From Candidatus Staskawiczbacteria bacterium RIFCSPLOWO2_01_FULL_38_12b (GTDB taxonomy: Bacteria > Patescibacteriota > Minisyncoccia > Minisyncoccales > Staskawiczbacteraceae): a stretch of 9,419 nucleotides of DNA. The notes beneath the pieces are model-generated. The model was not told the origin of the DNA and did not search any database. It was given only the letters and a program-made list of their open reading frames with translations. Below, piece after piece: positions 1 through 5,338 of this stretch. The position numbers and the translations under genes are program-made. Where the stretch lies: contig MHPA01000003.1 in the NCBI GenBank assembly GCA_001820255.1, forward strand, positions 2,194-11,612. Direction: 5' to 3'. The stretch's first letter is position 1, and each line of letters begins with the position of its first letter.

Positions 1-1
1 A

Positions 2-283
2 TTATTGGTGTTTATGATTATCAGCGTTACCATAGAATCACTAAAGCAAATACAAGACCGCTACCTTTTCATTTATTTTATCTTGATATTTATAGCTTGT
101 TTTATTTTTTATAATATTGTCCTTTATTTATTTTTACATATTGCCGACATATCAATTAATATCAATCAACGCCATGGCGTTGAATTAACCTATAACCTGG
201 TAATTGCTTCTCTTGGATTTTTTCTCTATAAAATACTTTTTGTTAAAAATACGCCAAATAGGCAGTTAAAGTTATTTATATGA
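2..283 (+). CDS. MreD-like membrane protein, C-terminal part (5' end outside window)
   Basis: The frame is open to the left edge of the window, so this is probably the C-terminal half of a longer protein; TTG at 5 or ATG at 14 could also start it. The visible peptide is very hydrophobic, with a long membrane stretch (FIYFILIFIACFIFYNIVLY) and a second near the C-terminus (YNLVIASLGFFLYKILFV), ending in a short basic tail. The TGA stop overlaps the ATG of the PBP2 gene (ATGA at 280-283), which implies translational coupling. A small multi-pass protein directly before PBP2 is the usual place of MreD, the membrane component of the rod-shape elongasome. MreD is poorly conserved and only a tail is visible, so the identity rests mainly on gene order and hydrophobicity. 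An unrelated membrane protein is possible. Confidence 0.6.
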   Translation, partial: LLVFMIISVTIESLKQIQDRYLFIYFILIFIACFIFYNIVLYLFLHIADISININQRHGVELTYNLVIASLGFFLYKILFVKNTPNRQLKLFI

Positions 284-2217
284 ATTTTAAAAAAAATTAT
301 AAAGTTAAGCCTGGGTATCAGGACATTGAAACCAACGAAATTTTTTTAGATACCCTGGCCAGCGTAAAAGAGGCAGAACTCGGCCTTTCAGAAAAAAAGT
401 TTGAAGTGCCGGTATCAAGGAACATGATTTTTGCCTTATTTTTTCTTTTCTTTTTTTTTACGTTTATCCTTTTTTCAAAAACTTTCTATTTGCAGATAGT
501 CAACGGCAAGCAATTGTATTTAGCAAGTGAAAATAATAAGGGTAGAATCAGCCTGATAAACTCCGAACGGGGAATTATTTACGACAGCAATGGCAAAAAG
601 CTGGTAATAAATTCTCCGGATTTTAATTTAGTGTGCGACAAAAGGAATTTTTCCCTTTCAAAAGCCCAATCAGTAAAAGAAGTTTCCCAAATAGCGGCCA
701 TTTTGGCAAAAAGCGAATCAGAAATCATAGAAGCATTTAAGGTTTCTGAAGAAACACAGGTGTTACTTGCCGAAAATATTCCGCAAGAAATATTATTGGT
801 GCTGGAAGCAAAAATGGGCGATTTGCCGGACTGCCATATAGAAAAAAACACCTTGAGAAATTATGTCATGGGGCCGGTATTTTCCCATGTTTTGGGGTAT
901 ACCGGAAAACCCTCCAGGGAGGATTTACAAACCACCGCAAGCTATACGGTTACCGACAATGTAGGAAAAACAGGATTGGAAAAATCTTACGAATCTTATT
1001 TACGAGGCACTCCCGGCAAGGTTAAAGTGATAAAAAATGCCGTTGGCAACGACCAGGGCGATACCATACTATCTTTGCCAGAGCCCGGATATAATTTGGT
1101 ATTGCATATTGATGCTCATTTGCAACAAAAAACCTATGAAGCGCTGGAAAAAAGCATTAAAAATATAGGGTCAAAAAAAGGGGCAGTAGTGGTGTTGAAT
1201 CCGCAAAATGGGGCAATCTTGGCTATGGTTTCGTATCCGGCCTACGATAACAATATTTTTTCTGGCGGAATTTCCCAGGCAGATTTTGACAAGTTTTTTA
1301 AAGACCAAAATCAGCCATTTTTTAATCGGGCCATTTCTGCGCAATATCCTACGGGATCTACCATAAAACCCTTTGAAGCAACCGGAGTATTGCAGGAAAA
1401 TTTAATTTCACCAACTAAATTAATTAACGATCCCGGATATATTTTAGTAAAAAGCAAATATGACCCCAGTATTGTGTATACCTTTGCCGGCGTAGTTCCG
1501 CATGGCCTAGTAGATATGAGAAAAGCCATTGCGGTTTCTTCCAATATTTATTTTTATACGGTGGGCGGGGGATACGGCGACCAAAAAGGTTTGGGGCCGT
1601 CAGGAATAAAAAAATATCTGGATTTATACGGTTGGGAGGACAAAACCGGCATTGACTTGCCCGGCGAATTTAAAGGATTTGTGCCGACTCCCGCGTGGAA
1701 AAAAGAAACTAAAAATGAAAGCTGGTGGGATGGGGATACTTACAATCTTGCCATCGGCCAATCCGATTTACAAGTAACCCCATTGCAAGTTGCCGCCGCT
1801 TATAGTTACATTGCCAATGGCGGCACGTTGTATAAACCCCAGATTGTGCAAAAAGTTATTGATGGATCCGGGGAAAACGCCAGTATTATCAAAGAATTTA
1901 AACCGGAAATTATCCGCCAGAATTTCATTGATACGGATAACTTGCAAGTGGTGCGGGAAGGCATGCTCGATGGCGTGCGAAAATCCTACGGTTCTTCTTA
2001 TATGTTAAATGATATTGGTGTGCCGGTGGCCGGTAAAACGGGGACTGCCGAAATCGGAAGAGAAGGAGTGTTTAATACTTGGTCTTCGGCTTTTGCACCT
2101 TACGATAATCCGGAAATTGTCGTAGTAAGCACCATTGAAGAAGTGGCTGGTTTGCGGGCGGCCACCTTGCCGGTAACTCACGATATACTTCAATATTATT
2201 TCTCTGTGAAGAAATAA
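280..2217 (+). CDS. mrdA: Penicillin-binding protein 2 (class B PBP, peptidoglycan DD-transpeptidase)
   Basis: This class B PBP cross-links peptidoglycan stem peptides outside the membrane and, in the elongasome, works with RodA and MreBCD during side-wall growth. Its 645 residues are close to the usual length. A cytoplasmic tail of about 48 residues, longer than usual, precedes one membrane anchor at about 49-66. The dimerisation domain (about 90-270) opens with the typical ERGIIYDSNG at 96-105. The transpeptidase domain (about 290-640) has all three active-site motifs: STIK with nucleophile Ser360, SSN at 420-422 and KTGT at 586-589. TAEIG follows KTG and GQ at 493-494 sits in the expected place. 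The start overlaps the upstream stop (ATGA), so translation is probably coupled. Tryptophan is TGG and the stop is TAA. PBP3/FtsI is the alternative, but the MreD-like neighbour and overall layout favour PBP2. The enzyme appears intact. Confidence 0.95.
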   Translation: MNFKKNYKVKPGYQDIETNEIFLDTLASVKEAELGLSEKKFEVPVSRNMIFALFFLFFFFTFILFSKTFYLQIVNGKQLYLASENNKGRISLINSERGIIYDSNGKKLVINSPDFNLVCDKRNFSLSKAQSVKEVSQIAAILAKSESEIIEAFKVSEETQVLLAENIPQEILLVLEAKMGDLPDCHIEKNTLRNYVMGPVFSHVLGYTGKPSREDLQTTASYTVTDNVGKTGLEKSYESYLRGTPGKVKVIKNAVGNDQGDTILSLPEPGYNLVLHIDAHLQQKTYEALEKSIKNIGSKKGAVVVLNPQNGAILAMVSYPAYDNNIFSGGISQADFDKFFKDQNQPFFNRAISAQYPTGSTIKPFEATGVLQENLISPTKLINDPGYILVKSKYDPSIVYTFAGVVPHGLVDMRKAIAVSSNIYFYTVGGGYGDQKGLGPSGIKKYLDLYGWEDKTGIDLPGEFKGFVPTPAWKKETKNESWWDGDTYNLAIGQSDLQVTPLQVAAAYSYIANGGTLYKPQIVQKVIDGSGENASIIKEFKPEIIRQNFIDTDNLQVVREGMLDGVRKSYGSSYMLNDIGVPVAGKTGTAEIGREGVFNTWSSAFAPYDNPEIVVVSTIEEVAGLRAATLPVTHDILQYYFSVKK

Positions 2218-2221
2218 TATT

Positions 2222-2247
2222 GGATTTATGATTTAAGATTTATGAAT
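2222..2247 (+). repeat. AT-rich heptamer-type repeat, copy 1 (plus orientation)
   Basis: Five bases after the PBP2 stop lies GATTTATGATTTA (2223-2235) followed by AGATTTATGAAT. The same 13-mer occurs inverted just before lysS and again directly after lysS. The unit itself looks like degenerate repeats of ATTTATG. The copies are intergenic and border the two accessory minus-strand genes, so they may be old insertion borders or a genome-wide dispersed repeat. Confidence 0.7.
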
Positions 2248-2277
2248 AAAAAAAGAGAGCGGTTGGACTTCCGCTCT
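2248..2277 (-). terminator. Intrinsic terminator of the first minus-strand small gene
   Basis: Read on the minus strand, AGAGCGG (2277-2271), an 8-base loop and CCGCTCT (2262-2256) form a 7-bp GC-rich stem, followed after one base by seven T residues. The gene's TAG stop (2278-2276) overlaps the stem. On the plus strand no T-run follows the hairpin, so it should work mainly for minus-strand transcription. The stem is identical to the one at 4305-4326. Confidence 0.88.
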
Positions 2278-2515
2278 ATTGCTCGTACCATTGACACAAA
2301 TCCTTGAGGCTTACCCCAATTTCTCGAGCGGCCTTCTTCAATTCTTCGCTTGCTTTGATTTTTTTTGTCATTCCAAGCCGCCTTTCTGTTAAGAAAAAAT
2401 TAACCATTAGTCCGAGATGATCACTACCGACGGGATATTCTACGCCTTCATCCTGTTTGAGATTATATTCTTTAACAAGATGCTCAATTTCTTCCATGCG
2501 TTTTTCTGACAACAT
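2276..2515 (-). CDS. Small hypothetical protein (79 aa), possible helix-turn-helix at C-terminus
   Basis: I do not recognise a family. I chose the ATG at 2515-2513 because a strong Shine-Dalgarno (AGGGAG, 2527-2522) sits six bases before it. The upstream ATG at 2545 lies inside a perfect hairpin and has no such site; it would add ten residues. The protein is mostly helical and charged. Residues about 59-77 (LKKAAREIGVSLKDLCQWYE) resemble the helix-turn-helix pattern AAxxxGVSxxxLxxW of small DNA-binding or transposase-like proteins, but this is only a visual match. The gene is a complete unit on the strand opposite its neighbours: consensus promoter, leader hairpin, Shine-Dalgarno, reading frame and terminator. 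GC is about 40% (96 of 240 bases counted), like its neighbours. A DNA-binding autoregulator is one idea; a protein of unrelated function is equally possible. Confidence 0.75.
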   Translation of the reverse strand: MLSEKRMEEIEHLVKEYNLKQDEGVEYPVGSDHLGLMVNFFLTERRLGMTKKIKASEELKKAAREIGVSLKDLCQWYEQ

Positions 2516-2521
2516 AGCTTT

Positions 2522-2527
2522 CTCCCT
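2522..2527 (-). promoter_or_regulatory. Shine-Dalgarno deciding the start of the 79-aa gene
   Basis: AGGGAG on the minus strand with a six-base spacer (AAAGCT) to the ATG at 2515. It is one of only a few clear ribosome-binding sites in the window and is what places the start here rather than at 2545. Confidence 0.85.
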
Positions 2528-2536
2528 TTGGATCTT

Positions 2537-2566
2537 ATTCCCCATTTATAGCCAAAAATGGGGAAT
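2537..2566 (-). promoter_or_regulatory. Perfect 11-bp inverted repeat in the leader of the 79-aa gene
   Basis: ATTCCCCATTT (2537-2547) and AAATGGGGAAT (2556-2566) are exact reverse complements separated by 8 bases. The element lies between the predicted transcription start (near 2584) and the Shine-Dalgarno (2527-2522). As DNA it could be an operator just downstream of the promoter; as RNA it is an 11-bp hairpin ending nine bases before the ribosome-binding site. There is no T-run, so it is not a typical terminator. Confidence 0.75.
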
Positions 2567-2590
2567 TAAAAGAACAACTCACGCACGTAA

Positions 2591-2619
2591 ATTATAGCAC
2601 TTATAAATATTTATGTCAA
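2591..2619 (-). promoter_or_regulatory. Consensus sigma70 promoter of the 79-aa gene
   Basis: On the minus strand TTGACA (2619-2614), a 17-base spacer and TATAAT (2596-2591) match the sigma70 consensus perfectly, with TG one base before the -10 (extended -10). Expected transcription start is about 2584. It lies back to back with the lysS promoter, the two -35 boxes being three bases apart. Confidence 0.92.
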
Positions 2620-2622
2620 TAA

Positions 2623-2651
2623 TTGTTGATGTTACGTAAATTTGTTACAAT
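2623..2651 (+). promoter_or_regulatory. Predicted sigma70 promoter of lysS
   Basis: TTGTTG (2623-2628), a 17-base spacer and TACAAT (2646-2651) with an extended -10 TGT. Spacing and boxes are identical to the promoter at 4790-4818. Expected start is about 2658, giving a leader of about 30 bases that is mostly the AT-rich repeat and has no Shine-Dalgarno. Confidence 0.8.
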
Positions 2652-2684
2652 TCATAAATCATATATCGTAAATCATAAATCAAC
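2652..2684 (-). repeat. AT-rich heptamer-type repeat, copy 2 (minus orientation)
   Basis: Read on the minus strand this contains GATTTATGATTTA (2681-2669) followed by CGAT and a further TATGATTTATGAA. It is inverted relative to the copy at 2222-2247 and the copy at 4174-4199, so it pairs with copy 1 around the small gene and with copy 3 around lysS. It sits between the lysS -10 box and the start codon, and so makes up most of the lysS leader. Confidence 0.7.
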
Positions 2685-2687
2685 GTA

Positions 2688-4175
2688 ATGAGTACCATTG
2701 ACGAACTAAAAAAAGTAAGACTAGAAAAACTAAAATCGCTCCAAAATAGCGGGCTTTTGGCTTATCCTGCAACCACAAAGCGGACACATTCAATTAGCCA
2801 AGCGCTCAAAGATTTTTCTAAACTTTCAAAAACTAAAAAAGAAATTGTATTAACGGGCCGAATTATGGCACAGCGGGGCCACGGAGGAGCAACCTTTTTG
2901 GATATTCACGATGGTTCGGCAAGCTCACCACAAGCGGACAATGGTAAAATCCAAGGGTTAATTAAAGAAGATAAGCTCGGTGAAAAAGGTTACCAATTTT
3001 TTATTGACCACTTTGACATCGGCGACTTTATAGAAATAAAGGGTATATTAATAAAAACAAAAAGAGGAGAAAAAACTATTGAGGCAGGGGATTATAAAAT
3101 GCTGGCAAAATCCCTTTTGCCTTTGCCTGAAAAGTGGCACGGGTTGCAGGACGAAGAGGAGAAATTACGAAAACGCTATTTGGATATTTTATTTAATCCC
3201 GAAATAAAAGATATGATACAAAAGCGGTCTATTTTCTGGAATTCCATGCGTGAATTTTTGATTGGTAAAGAATTTTTAGAAGTAGAGACGCCGGTTTTAG
3301 AAGTTACCACCGGCGGAGCCGATGCTAGGCCGTTTACAACACATCATAATGCGCTTGATATGGATGTATTTTTGCGAATTTCCACGGGTGAGCTTTGGCA
3401 AAAAAAGTTAATGGTGGCGGGCTTTGAAAAAACCTTTGAAATCGGCCGGCAATTTAGAAACGAAGGCATGGACGCCGAACACTTACAAGATTACACCCAA
3501 ATGGAATTTTACTGGGCGTATGCGGATTACAAACAGGGAATGAAATTAGTTGAAGAACTCTATAAATACATCATCAAAAAAACCTTTGGTACGTTAAAAT
3601 TTAACATCCGGGGATTTAAAATTGATTTTTCCAAAAAATGGCAAATGTATGACTATCAAACCATGATAAGCACCCATGCTGGCATAAATATCCTTGAAGC
3701 CTCATTACCGGAGATGGAAAAACAATTGCAAAAATTGGGCATTACCTATGATAAAAATGGATTTAATAAAACCCGCGCCATTGATAACTTATGGAAATAT
3801 TGCCGAAAACATCTTGCCGGCCCAGGGTTTTTAATTAATTTGCCTACCGATGTGATGCCTTTGGCAAAAAAAGATGAAAAAAATCCTAAAATAGTGCAGG
3901 CGTTTCAGGTGATTATAGCCGGTTCTGAAAATGGCAAAGGGTATAGCGAATTAAATGATCCGATAGATCAAGCCGAAAGATTTTCCGAACAGCAAAAATT
4001 ACGGGAAAAAGGCGACCAAGAAGCGCAAATGTTTAACCACGACTTTGTGGAAGCTTTGGAATATGGCATGCCGCCAACCGTTGGATTTGGTTTATCTGAA
4101 CGGCTCTTTGCCTTTTTAATGGACAAACCCATCCGTGAAACCCAGATTTTTCCTTTGATGAAACCGAAAGCGTGA
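2688..4175 (+). CDS. lysS: Lysyl-tRNA synthetase, class II
   Basis: Charges tRNA-Lys with lysine in the cytoplasm using ATP. The 495-residue length fits the class II family. Residues about 52-140 form the OB-fold anticodon-binding domain. PLPEKWHGLQDEEEKLRKRY (145-164) and GGADARPFTTHHNALDMD (209-226) are family hallmarks. Motif 1 is around EFLEVETPVLE (195-205), motif 2 is FEIGRQFRNEG (250-260) running on to MEFY (272-275), and ELNDPIDQAERF (421-432) precedes motif 3. Motif 3 (GFGLSERL, 466-473) keeps its arginine (Arg472) but reads SER where the family normally has GIDR, and is one residue shorter. The start at ATG 2688 fits the family N-terminus; no Shine-Dalgarno is visible. The gene has its own promoter (2623-2651) and terminator (4196-4221), so it looks monocistronic. 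The TGA stop overlaps the start of an AT-rich repeat. Confidence 0.95.
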   Translation: MSTIDELKKVRLEKLKSLQNSGLLAYPATTKRTHSISQALKDFSKLSKTKKEIVLTGRIMAQRGHGGATFLDIHDGSASSPQADNGKIQGLIKEDKLGEKGYQFFIDHFDIGDFIEIKGILIKTKRGEKTIEAGDYKMLAKSLLPLPEKWHGLQDEEEKLRKRYLDILFNPEIKDMIQKRSIFWNSMREFLIGKEFLEVETPVLEVTTGGADARPFTTHHNALDMDVFLRISTGELWQKKLMVAGFEKTFEIGRQFRNEGMDAEHLQDYTQMEFYWAYADYKQGMKLVEELYKYIIKKTFGTLKFNIRGFKIDFSKKWQMYDYQTMISTHAGINILEASLPEMEKQLQKLGITYDKNGFNKTRAIDNLWKYCRKHLAGPGFLINLPTDVMPLAKKDEKNPKIVQAFQVIIAGSENGKGYSELNDPIDQAERFSEQQKLREKGDQEAQMFNHDFVEALEYGMPPTVGFGLSERLFAFLMDKPIRETQIFPLMKPKA

Positions 4176-4199
4176 TTTATGATTTATGAATTATGAATC
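4174..4199 (+). repeat. AT-rich heptamer-type repeat, copy 3 (plus orientation)
   Basis: GATTTATGATTTA (4174-4186) followed by TGAATTATGAATCC. Its first two bases are part of the lysS TGA stop. It shares the 13-mer with copies at 2223-2235 (same strand) and 2681-2669 (opposite strand). Its 3' end runs into the lysS terminator stem. Confidence 0.7.
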
Positions 4200-4221
4200 C
4201 GTCGAAAGGCGGATTTTTATT
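4196..4221 (+). terminator. Intrinsic terminator of lysS
   Basis: AATCCGTC (4196-4203), a GAAA tetraloop (4204-4207) and GGCGGATT (4208-4215) form an 8-bp stem with one G-T pair, ending in a run of five T (4214-4218). It starts 20 bases after the lysS stop. Confidence 0.88.
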
Positions 4222-4230
4222 GAATTTTTC

Positions 4231-4268
4231 TGTACTACATTTTGTAAAGCTTTACAAAATGTAGTACA
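4231..4268. repeat. Perfect 38-bp palindrome with no spacer
   Basis: TGTACTACATTTTGTAAAG (4231-4249) is followed directly by its exact reverse complement (4250-4268), with AAGCTT at the centre. It lies between the lysS terminator and the terminator of the convergent minus-strand gene. No T-run follows directly on either strand, so it is not an obvious terminator. The decamer TTTTGTAAAG inside it recurs at 4291-4300. Its role is unknown: a large operator, a recombination or insertion scar, a very stable hairpin, or an assembly fold-back are all possible. Confidence 0.9.
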
Positions 4269-4296
4269 TCTTATTTTTCCCGTAGCTGATTTTTGT

Positions 4297-4326
4297 AAAG
4301 AAAAAGAGCGGTGGGTGTTCCGCTCT
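4297..4326 (-). terminator. Intrinsic terminator of the second minus-strand gene
   Basis: On the minus strand AGAGCGG (4326-4320), an 8-base loop and CCGCTCT (4311-4305) lead straight into TTTTTCTTT. Stem sequence, stem length and loop length are identical to the terminator at 2256-2277; the loops share AA at the start and CCA toward the end. The stem begins 33 bases past the gene's stop. Confidence 0.88.
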
Positions 4327-4359
4327 CACATGAGACAGGTAAGAGATTATCTTCCTGCC

Positions 4360-4716
4360 CTAACGCTTGTAGAACTCGGTGGAGTAGTCGTGACCCCAGC
4401 CCCACATGCGAAAGGAACTCTCCACGCGTTGCATGAGTTTCCACAGTTGCACTTCAGAATTAATTTGGCGCTCAGGCGAGTAGTACGACTCCGCCAAGGA
4501 ATAGTGGGTTCGCTTGGCTTCCACTAAGTAGATTTTCATGATGCACGAGCCAAAGTAAGCCTGTCCCGGCCATTTTTCGGCTTCCTCTGCCGAAATTTCA
4601 TTTGGCCAAACCTCCAATTCCAGTTTCTTGATAGCTTCTTCCCGAGAATCAGCTATTACATGGCCGACCGTGGTGGCGACACTCCAGGTGCGCCGCATTT
4701 CAATGAAAAACTTCAT
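4360..4716 (-). CDS. Hypothetical protein (118 aa), Trp/Tyr-rich orphan
   Basis: No family recognised. The ATG at 4716 is backed by GAGGTG (4729-4724) at a 7-base spacing and by a promoter at 4786-4758. No signal peptide or membrane segment is visible, so it is probably cytoplasmic. The N-terminus (MKFFIEMRRTWSV, then VIADSREEAIKKLE at 20-33) has a strand followed by a helix with the EEAI pattern seen in many small uncharacterised, often phage- or plasmid-borne proteins; this is only a resemblance. There are six tryptophans (11, 37, 49, 92, 105, 107) and a basic, aromatic C-terminus. The gene is about 51% GC (153 of 300 bases counted), clearly above neighbouring lysS (about 38%), which suggests acquisition. 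It is convergent with lysS and divergent from the nucleotidyltransferase gene, in the same layout as the 79-aa gene at 2276-2515. Confidence 0.8.
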   Translation of the reverse strand: MKFFIEMRRTWSVATTVGHVIADSREEAIKKLELEVWPNEISAEEAEKWPGQAYFGSCIMKIYLVEAKRTHYSLAESYYSPERQINSEVQLWKLMQRVESSFRMWGWGHDYSTEFYKR

Positions 4717-4723
4717 AAACCTA

Positions 4724-4729
4724 CACCTC
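4724..4729 (-). promoter_or_regulatory. Shine-Dalgarno of the 118-aa gene
   Basis: GAGGTG on the minus strand, seven bases before the ATG at 4716. Like the 79-aa gene, this accessory gene has a clear ribosome-binding site whereas the adjacent housekeeping genes lack one. Confidence 0.8.
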
Positions 4730-4757
4730 GTATGGTTTTCAATCTACCCTGATCTTA

Positions 4758-4786
4758 ATTGTATACTTAGTAATACCAAATGTCAA
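4758..4786 (-). promoter_or_regulatory. Sigma70-type promoter of the 118-aa gene
   Basis: On the minus strand TTGACA (4786-4781), 17 bases and TACAAT (4763-4758). Expected start is near 4751, giving a leader of about 35 bases. It lies back to back with the plus-strand promoter at 4790-4818; the -35 boxes are three bases apart. Confidence 0.85.
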
Positions 4787-4789
4787 TAG

Positions 4790-4818
4790 TTGTTGGAATT
4801 TTACAATTCTGTTACAAT
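4790..4818 (+). promoter_or_regulatory. Predicted sigma70 promoter of the nucleotidyltransferase gene
   Basis: TTGTTG (4790-4795), 17 bases, TACAAT (4813-4818) with extended -10 TGT: the same boxes and spacing as the lysS promoter. Expected start near 4825 leaves only about 7 bases before the ATG at 4832, so the transcript would be nearly leaderless. Confidence 0.78.
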
Positions 4819-4831
4819 AATTAAATAAATT

Positions 4832-5293
4832 ATGACTAAAGTTTTAGTATTTGGAACGTTTGACGGACTTCACGAAGGACATAAGGATTTTTTCCGACAA
4901 GCTAAAGAGTTCGGTGACCCCGAAATAAATCCTTCGGATTTAAACGGGGCAAATCATTTAATTGTGGTAGTTGGCCGGGATTCTACGGTAATAAAAACTA
5001 AAGGCCGGCTGCCAAAACTCGGCGAACAGGAAAGGCTAAAGGTAGTACAGCAAGCCCCTTATGTAGATGAAGCGCAATTGGGAAACGAAGGCAATAATCC
5101 CTATAAAGTGATTGAAGAAATTAAACCCGATGTTATTTGTTTGGGATATGATCAAACGCATTTCGTAGATAAACTTGAAGGTAAGCTAAAAGAAATGGGC
5201 TTAAGTATAGAAATTAAACGTTTAAACGCTTTTGAGCCAGAAAAATATCATTCATCACTATTAAATAAACAAATTATACCGTATAATAAGTAA
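4832..5293 (+). CDS. Cytidylyltransferase-like nucleotidyltransferase (RibL/FAD synthetase- or TagD-like)
   Basis: Predicted to transfer a nucleotide from ATP or CTP to a phosphorylated substrate, releasing pyrophosphate. The N-terminus GTFDGLHEGH (8-17) contains the family HxGH motif (His14, His17) in a Rossmann-like fold. GRDSTV (48-53), the following charged LGEQERLKVV and LGYDQ (104-108) resemble archaeal-type FAD synthetase RibL (FMN to FAD) more than glycerol-3-phosphate cytidylyltransferase TagD. KYHSS (138-142) stands where the C-terminal nucleotide-binding motif is expected. The 153-residue length is normal for a single-domain enzyme; a short insert at about 30-42 (PEINPSDLNGANH) is unusual. 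The substrate cannot be fixed from sequence. No Shine-Dalgarno is visible and the predicted leader is only about 7 bases. The TAA stop abuts the first 27-bp repeat. Confidence 0.85.
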   Translation: MTKVLVFGTFDGLHEGHKDFFRQAKEFGDPEINPSDLNGANHLIVVVGRDSTVIKTKGRLPKLGEQERLKVVQQAPYVDEAQLGNEGNNPYKVIEEIKPDVICLGYDQTHFVDKLEGKLKEMGLSIEIKRLNAFEPEKYHSSLLNKQIIPYNK

Positions 5294-5320
5294 TGGCTAA
5301 TTCGTGAGAATTAGAGAATA
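5294..5320 (+). repeat. 27-bp direct repeat with internal hairpin, copy 1
   Basis: Starts immediately after the nucleotidyltransferase stop. It contains CTAATTC-GTGA-GAATTAG (5297-5314), a 7-bp inverted repeat around a GNRA-type GTGA loop. It is identical over 27 bases to 5610-5636. It ends 18 bases before the ArsR-type start codon, so it could be that gene's operator, an RNA hairpin, or one border of an inserted segment. No T-run follows. Confidence 0.92.
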
Positions 5321-5338
5321 CTTTGACTGAAATTAAAT

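Noticed and set aside
579..2193. Open frames antisense to (579-851, 1311-1544, 2005-2193) or out of frame within (1790-2008) the PBP2 gene
   Set aside because: They lie inside a complete, motif-verified coding sequence, carry no recognisable domain and have no start signals.
2248..2285. Hairpin at 2256-2277 as a terminator for the PBP2 gene on the plus strand
   Set aside because: The T-run is on the minus-strand side only; the plus strand continues ATTGCTCG after the stem, so plus-strand termination would be weak at best.
2516..2545. Ten-residue N-terminal extension of the 79-aa protein (ATG at 2545)
   Set aside because: That ATG lies within the perfect inverted repeat and has no Shine-Dalgarno, whereas the ATG at 2515 has AGGGAG at six bases.
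4231..4268. The 38-bp palindrome as a bidirectional terminator
   Set aside because: Neither strand has a T-run directly after the stem, and both flanking genes already have better terminators (4196-4221 and 4297-4326).
4186..4527. Plus-strand open frame of 113 codons overlapping the second minus-strand gene
   Set aside because: It runs through the lysS terminator, the 38-bp palindrome and the minus-strand terminator, has no ribosome-binding site, and opposes a gene with its own promoter, Shine-Dalgarno and terminator.
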